Source: Tunturiibacter empetritectus (GTDB lineage Bacteria > Acidobacteriota > Terriglobia > Terriglobales > Acidobacteriaceae). Taken from it: a stretch of DNA of 64,000 bases. Every line of letters starts with the position of its first letter. The stretch's first letter is position 1. Positions 62,223 through 64,000 of the stretch are shown piece after piece. A model generated the notes under the pieces. That model was not told the DNA's origin. It ran no database searches and was given only the letters and a program-made list of their open reading frames with translations. A program made the translations under genes and the position numbers. Where the stretch lies: assembly GCF_014201375.1 (NCBI RefSeq), contig NZ_JACHDZ010000010.1:1-64000 (forward strand). Reading direction: 5' to 3'.

Positions 62223-64000
62223 ATGACAAAAGATGACACCGTTCCTAGACTTCTGCAAGAAATTCGTGTCAAGCTCAATCTCACCCAGGAGCAGCTCGCC
62301 GAACGGCTTGGGGTGTCTTTCGCAACGGTCAACAGGTGGGAAAATGGGCTAAACGTTCCCCAAAAGTCGGCTCGCAAGACCATCGAGGGCTTTGCTACGG
62401 AGTCCGGAATCAGTCTGGAAGCCGAAGACGCGACAGCAAATGTTGCGCCAAGCGTAACCCGGCGCCGCCGCGCTGCTGCCGCCCCAACCACGAAACCTAT
62501 GGAGCAAATGCTCTGGGACGCAGCATGTTCCATCCGTGGAGAAAAGGATGCGGCTAAGTTCAAGGACTACTTACTCCCGCTTCTGTTTCTAAAGAGGCTG
62601 TCCGACGTTTTTGATGACGAGATTGACCGCTTGGCGGAGGACTACGGCGACCGCGCAACTGCATTGGAGATTGTCGAAGGCGACCACTCCTTGCTCCGGT
62701 TCTACGTTCCGCAAGAAGCGCGTTGGGCAATCCTGAGTGCCCGCGAGACGTATGCCTGGCCGAACGACGCGGCGAAACCGAAGGATATCGGGGAGCATTT
62801 GACGAAAGCTGTTCGCGCAGTCGTCAAACAGAATCCCGGCCTCGCCGGTGTGATCGATGTTGTCGATTTTGCTGCAGAGCGGAATGGCGAGCGGGACATC
62901 AACCCTGCGAAATTGCGGTCAGTAGTCGAGACCTTCTCCGATCCTCGCTATCGGCTCGGCCTCGCGGATGTAGAGCCAGACTTTCTCGGCCGTGCATACG
63001 AATATCTGCTACGGAAGTTTGCCGAGGGATCGGGCCAAAGCGCGGGTGAGTTCTTTACGCCGACAGAGGTCGGCTTCCTGATGGCGAATATCCTTCGCCC
63101 GAGGCCGGGTGAGGTCTGCCACGACTACGCTTGCGGTTCGGCTGGCTTGCTCGTGAAGTTGCAGCTTGTCTGCAAGGAACTGAATCCGCTGAGTAAAGTC
63201 CCGCTGCAACTGACTGGCCAGGAACTTCAGGCCGAGAGCTACGCCGTCGCCAAGATGAACGGCATCATCCACGACATGGAGATTGAGATCGCCCGGGGCG
63301 ACACAATGATCAATCCGAAGTTCCGCTCACCCGAGGGAAAGATCCGGACCTTCGACATTGTGGTGGCCAATCCCATGTGGAATCAGCCTTTTGCTCCAGA
63401 CGTCTTCGCCAACGATCCGTTTGATCGTTTCCGATCTTCCGGAGGTATCACTACGGGCAAAGGTGATTGGGCGTGGCTTCAGCACACCATTGCTTGTATG
63501 AGCGACCATGGTCGTGCGGCAGTCGTGCTCGATACGGGAGCCGTCTCTCGTGGATCTGGCTCGAAGAATGAGGATAAGGAACGTAACATCCGTAAATGGT
63601 TTGTCGATCAGGATTTGATCGAAGGTGTCGTTCTACTGCCTGACAATCTCTTCTACAACACGCCGGCAGCAGGGGTGATTGTTGTGTTGAATAAGCGTAA
63701 GGCTGCCGCTCGTAAAGGCAAAATCGTCTTAGTAAACGCTAGCACACACGTTGCGAAGGGAAAGCCAAAGAACTATCTCATATCAGGAGACATCCGCTCG
63801 CTGGCCGGCGCATTCTTGCGCGGCGAGCCGGCAGCTGGCGAGGTTGCAGTCATCACCCAGCTCGAAGCGTCGGACGCTGACTACAACTTGAGCCCAGGCA
63901 AGTGGATTTCTCAGGTTGGCACCCTGACCCACTCTTCCACTAGAGACCTGATAAGTCGCTATAGCGAAGTTTCGCGAGGTATGGAGACTGCTGAACTGGC
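62223..64000 (+). CDS. hsdM: Type I restriction-modification methyltransferase (HsdM) with XRE domain, partial
   Basis: Open from the ATG to the window edge (592 codons, 3' end missing). Residues ~8-60 are a Cro/CI helix-turn-helix (LRVKLNLTQ-like start, then EQLAERLGVSFATVNRWENG). A linker with RRRRAAAAPTTK leads to the HsdM N-terminal domain (WDAACSIRGEKDAAKFKDYL) and the N6-adenine methyltransferase domain: FFTPTEVGFLMANILRPR, motif I DYACGSAGLL (about residue 300) and motif IV NPMW (Asn383). Standard HsdM lacks the HTH. It is divergent from the RloC-like gene. HsdS and HsdR would lie beyond the window. Confidence 0.9.
   Translation, partial: MTKDDTVPRLLQEIRVKLNLTQEQLAERLGVSFATVNRWENGLNVPQKSARKTIEGFATESGISLEAEDATANVAPSVTRRRRAAAAPTTKPMEQMLWDAACSIRGEKDAAKFKDYLLPLLFLKRLSDVFDDEIDRLAEDYGDRATALEIVEGDHSLLRFYVPQEARWAILSARETYAWPNDAAKPKDIGEHLTKAVRAVVKQNPGLAGVIDVVDFAAERNGERDINPAKLRSVVETFSDPRYRLGLADVEPDFLGRAYEYLLRKFAEGSGQSAGEFFTPTEVGFLMANILRPRPGEVCHDYACGSAGLLVKLQLVCKELNPLSKVPLQLTGQELQAESYAVAKMNGIIHDMEIEIARGDTMINPKFRSPEGKIRTFDIVVANPMWNQPFAPDVFANDPFDRFRSSGGITTGKGDWAWLQHTIACMSDHGRAAVVLDTGAVSRGSGSKNEDKERNIRKWFVDQDLIEGVVLLPDNLFYNTPAAGVIVVLNKRKAAARKGKIVLVNASTHVAKGKPKNYLISGDIRSLAGAFLRGEPAAGEVAVITQLEASDADYNLSPGKWISQVGTLTHSSTRDLISRYSEVSRGMETAEL

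Overview
The window looks like part of a conjugative plasmid, or of an element derived from one, from an environmental bacterium. The gene style (proteobacterial-type T4SS with unusual spacing, many TTG and GTG starts, CHAT/TPR proteins, a fragment of a small OB-like secreted domain) fits Acidobacteriota (Terriglobia) best. That placement is inference from gene content only; no rRNA or tRNA gene is visible. The replicon evidence is direct: a RepA-type initiator gene next to twelve copies of an 18-bp iteron, a ParA ATPase with a ribbon-helix-helix-like partner and a repeat array beside it, a complete mating-pair apparatus, a coupling protein and a MobF relaxase.

Layout. 0.4-10.2 kb: plasmid SSB, an IetAS-type defence pair (AAA ATPase plus subtilisin-like protease), a two-gene operon with a PD-(D/E)XK-like protein, a tyrosine recombinase and a DUF1016/YhcG nuclease. 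10.2-13.6 kb: partition genes, a partition-site-like repeat array, repA and the iteron origin. 13.6-19.3 kb: a membrane TPR-CHAT protease convergent with an ECF-like sigma factor / anti-sigma / S41 protease operon, then an XRE regulator. 19.4-36.1 kb: one long transfer operon in the order virB2-B3-B4-B9-B10-B5-small-B6-small-B8-B11-RHH, a candidate oriT, then RHH (TrwA-like)-virD4-trwC-like relaxase and an EexN-like exclusion lipoprotein. It starts at a near-consensus sigma70 promoter flanked by palindromes. 36-38.2 kb: a SRAP protein, a small hypothetical and a frameshifted LigD-type DNA ligase.

38.6-52.5 kb is the least explained part. A papain/CHAP-like and a lysozyme-like protein are divergent from a third protein with a lysozyme-like motif, followed by two giant proteins of about 2100 (twin-arginine signal) and 1600 residues. 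No known system was recognised here. 53-58.2 kb is an arsenic resistance locus: arsR-acr3-CDF-like on one strand, and arsM, a SpoIIE-type PP2C phosphatase and two arsC genes on the other, from overlapping divergent promoters. 58.2-59.4 kb holds an HNH protein and two hypotheticals. 59.8-64.0 kb holds a RloC/PrrC-like AAA protein divergent from a type I methyltransferase gene with an N-terminal XRE domain, which runs off the window end.

Together the genes describe a self-transmissible element that replicates (RepA/iterons), segregates (ParA/RHH), transfers (T4SS, relaxase, coupling protein) and carries accessory cargo: phage defence (IetAS, RloC-like, type I methyltransferase, possibly the 4.7-7.1 kb pair), arsenic detoxification and an uncharacterised export-linked giant-protein module.
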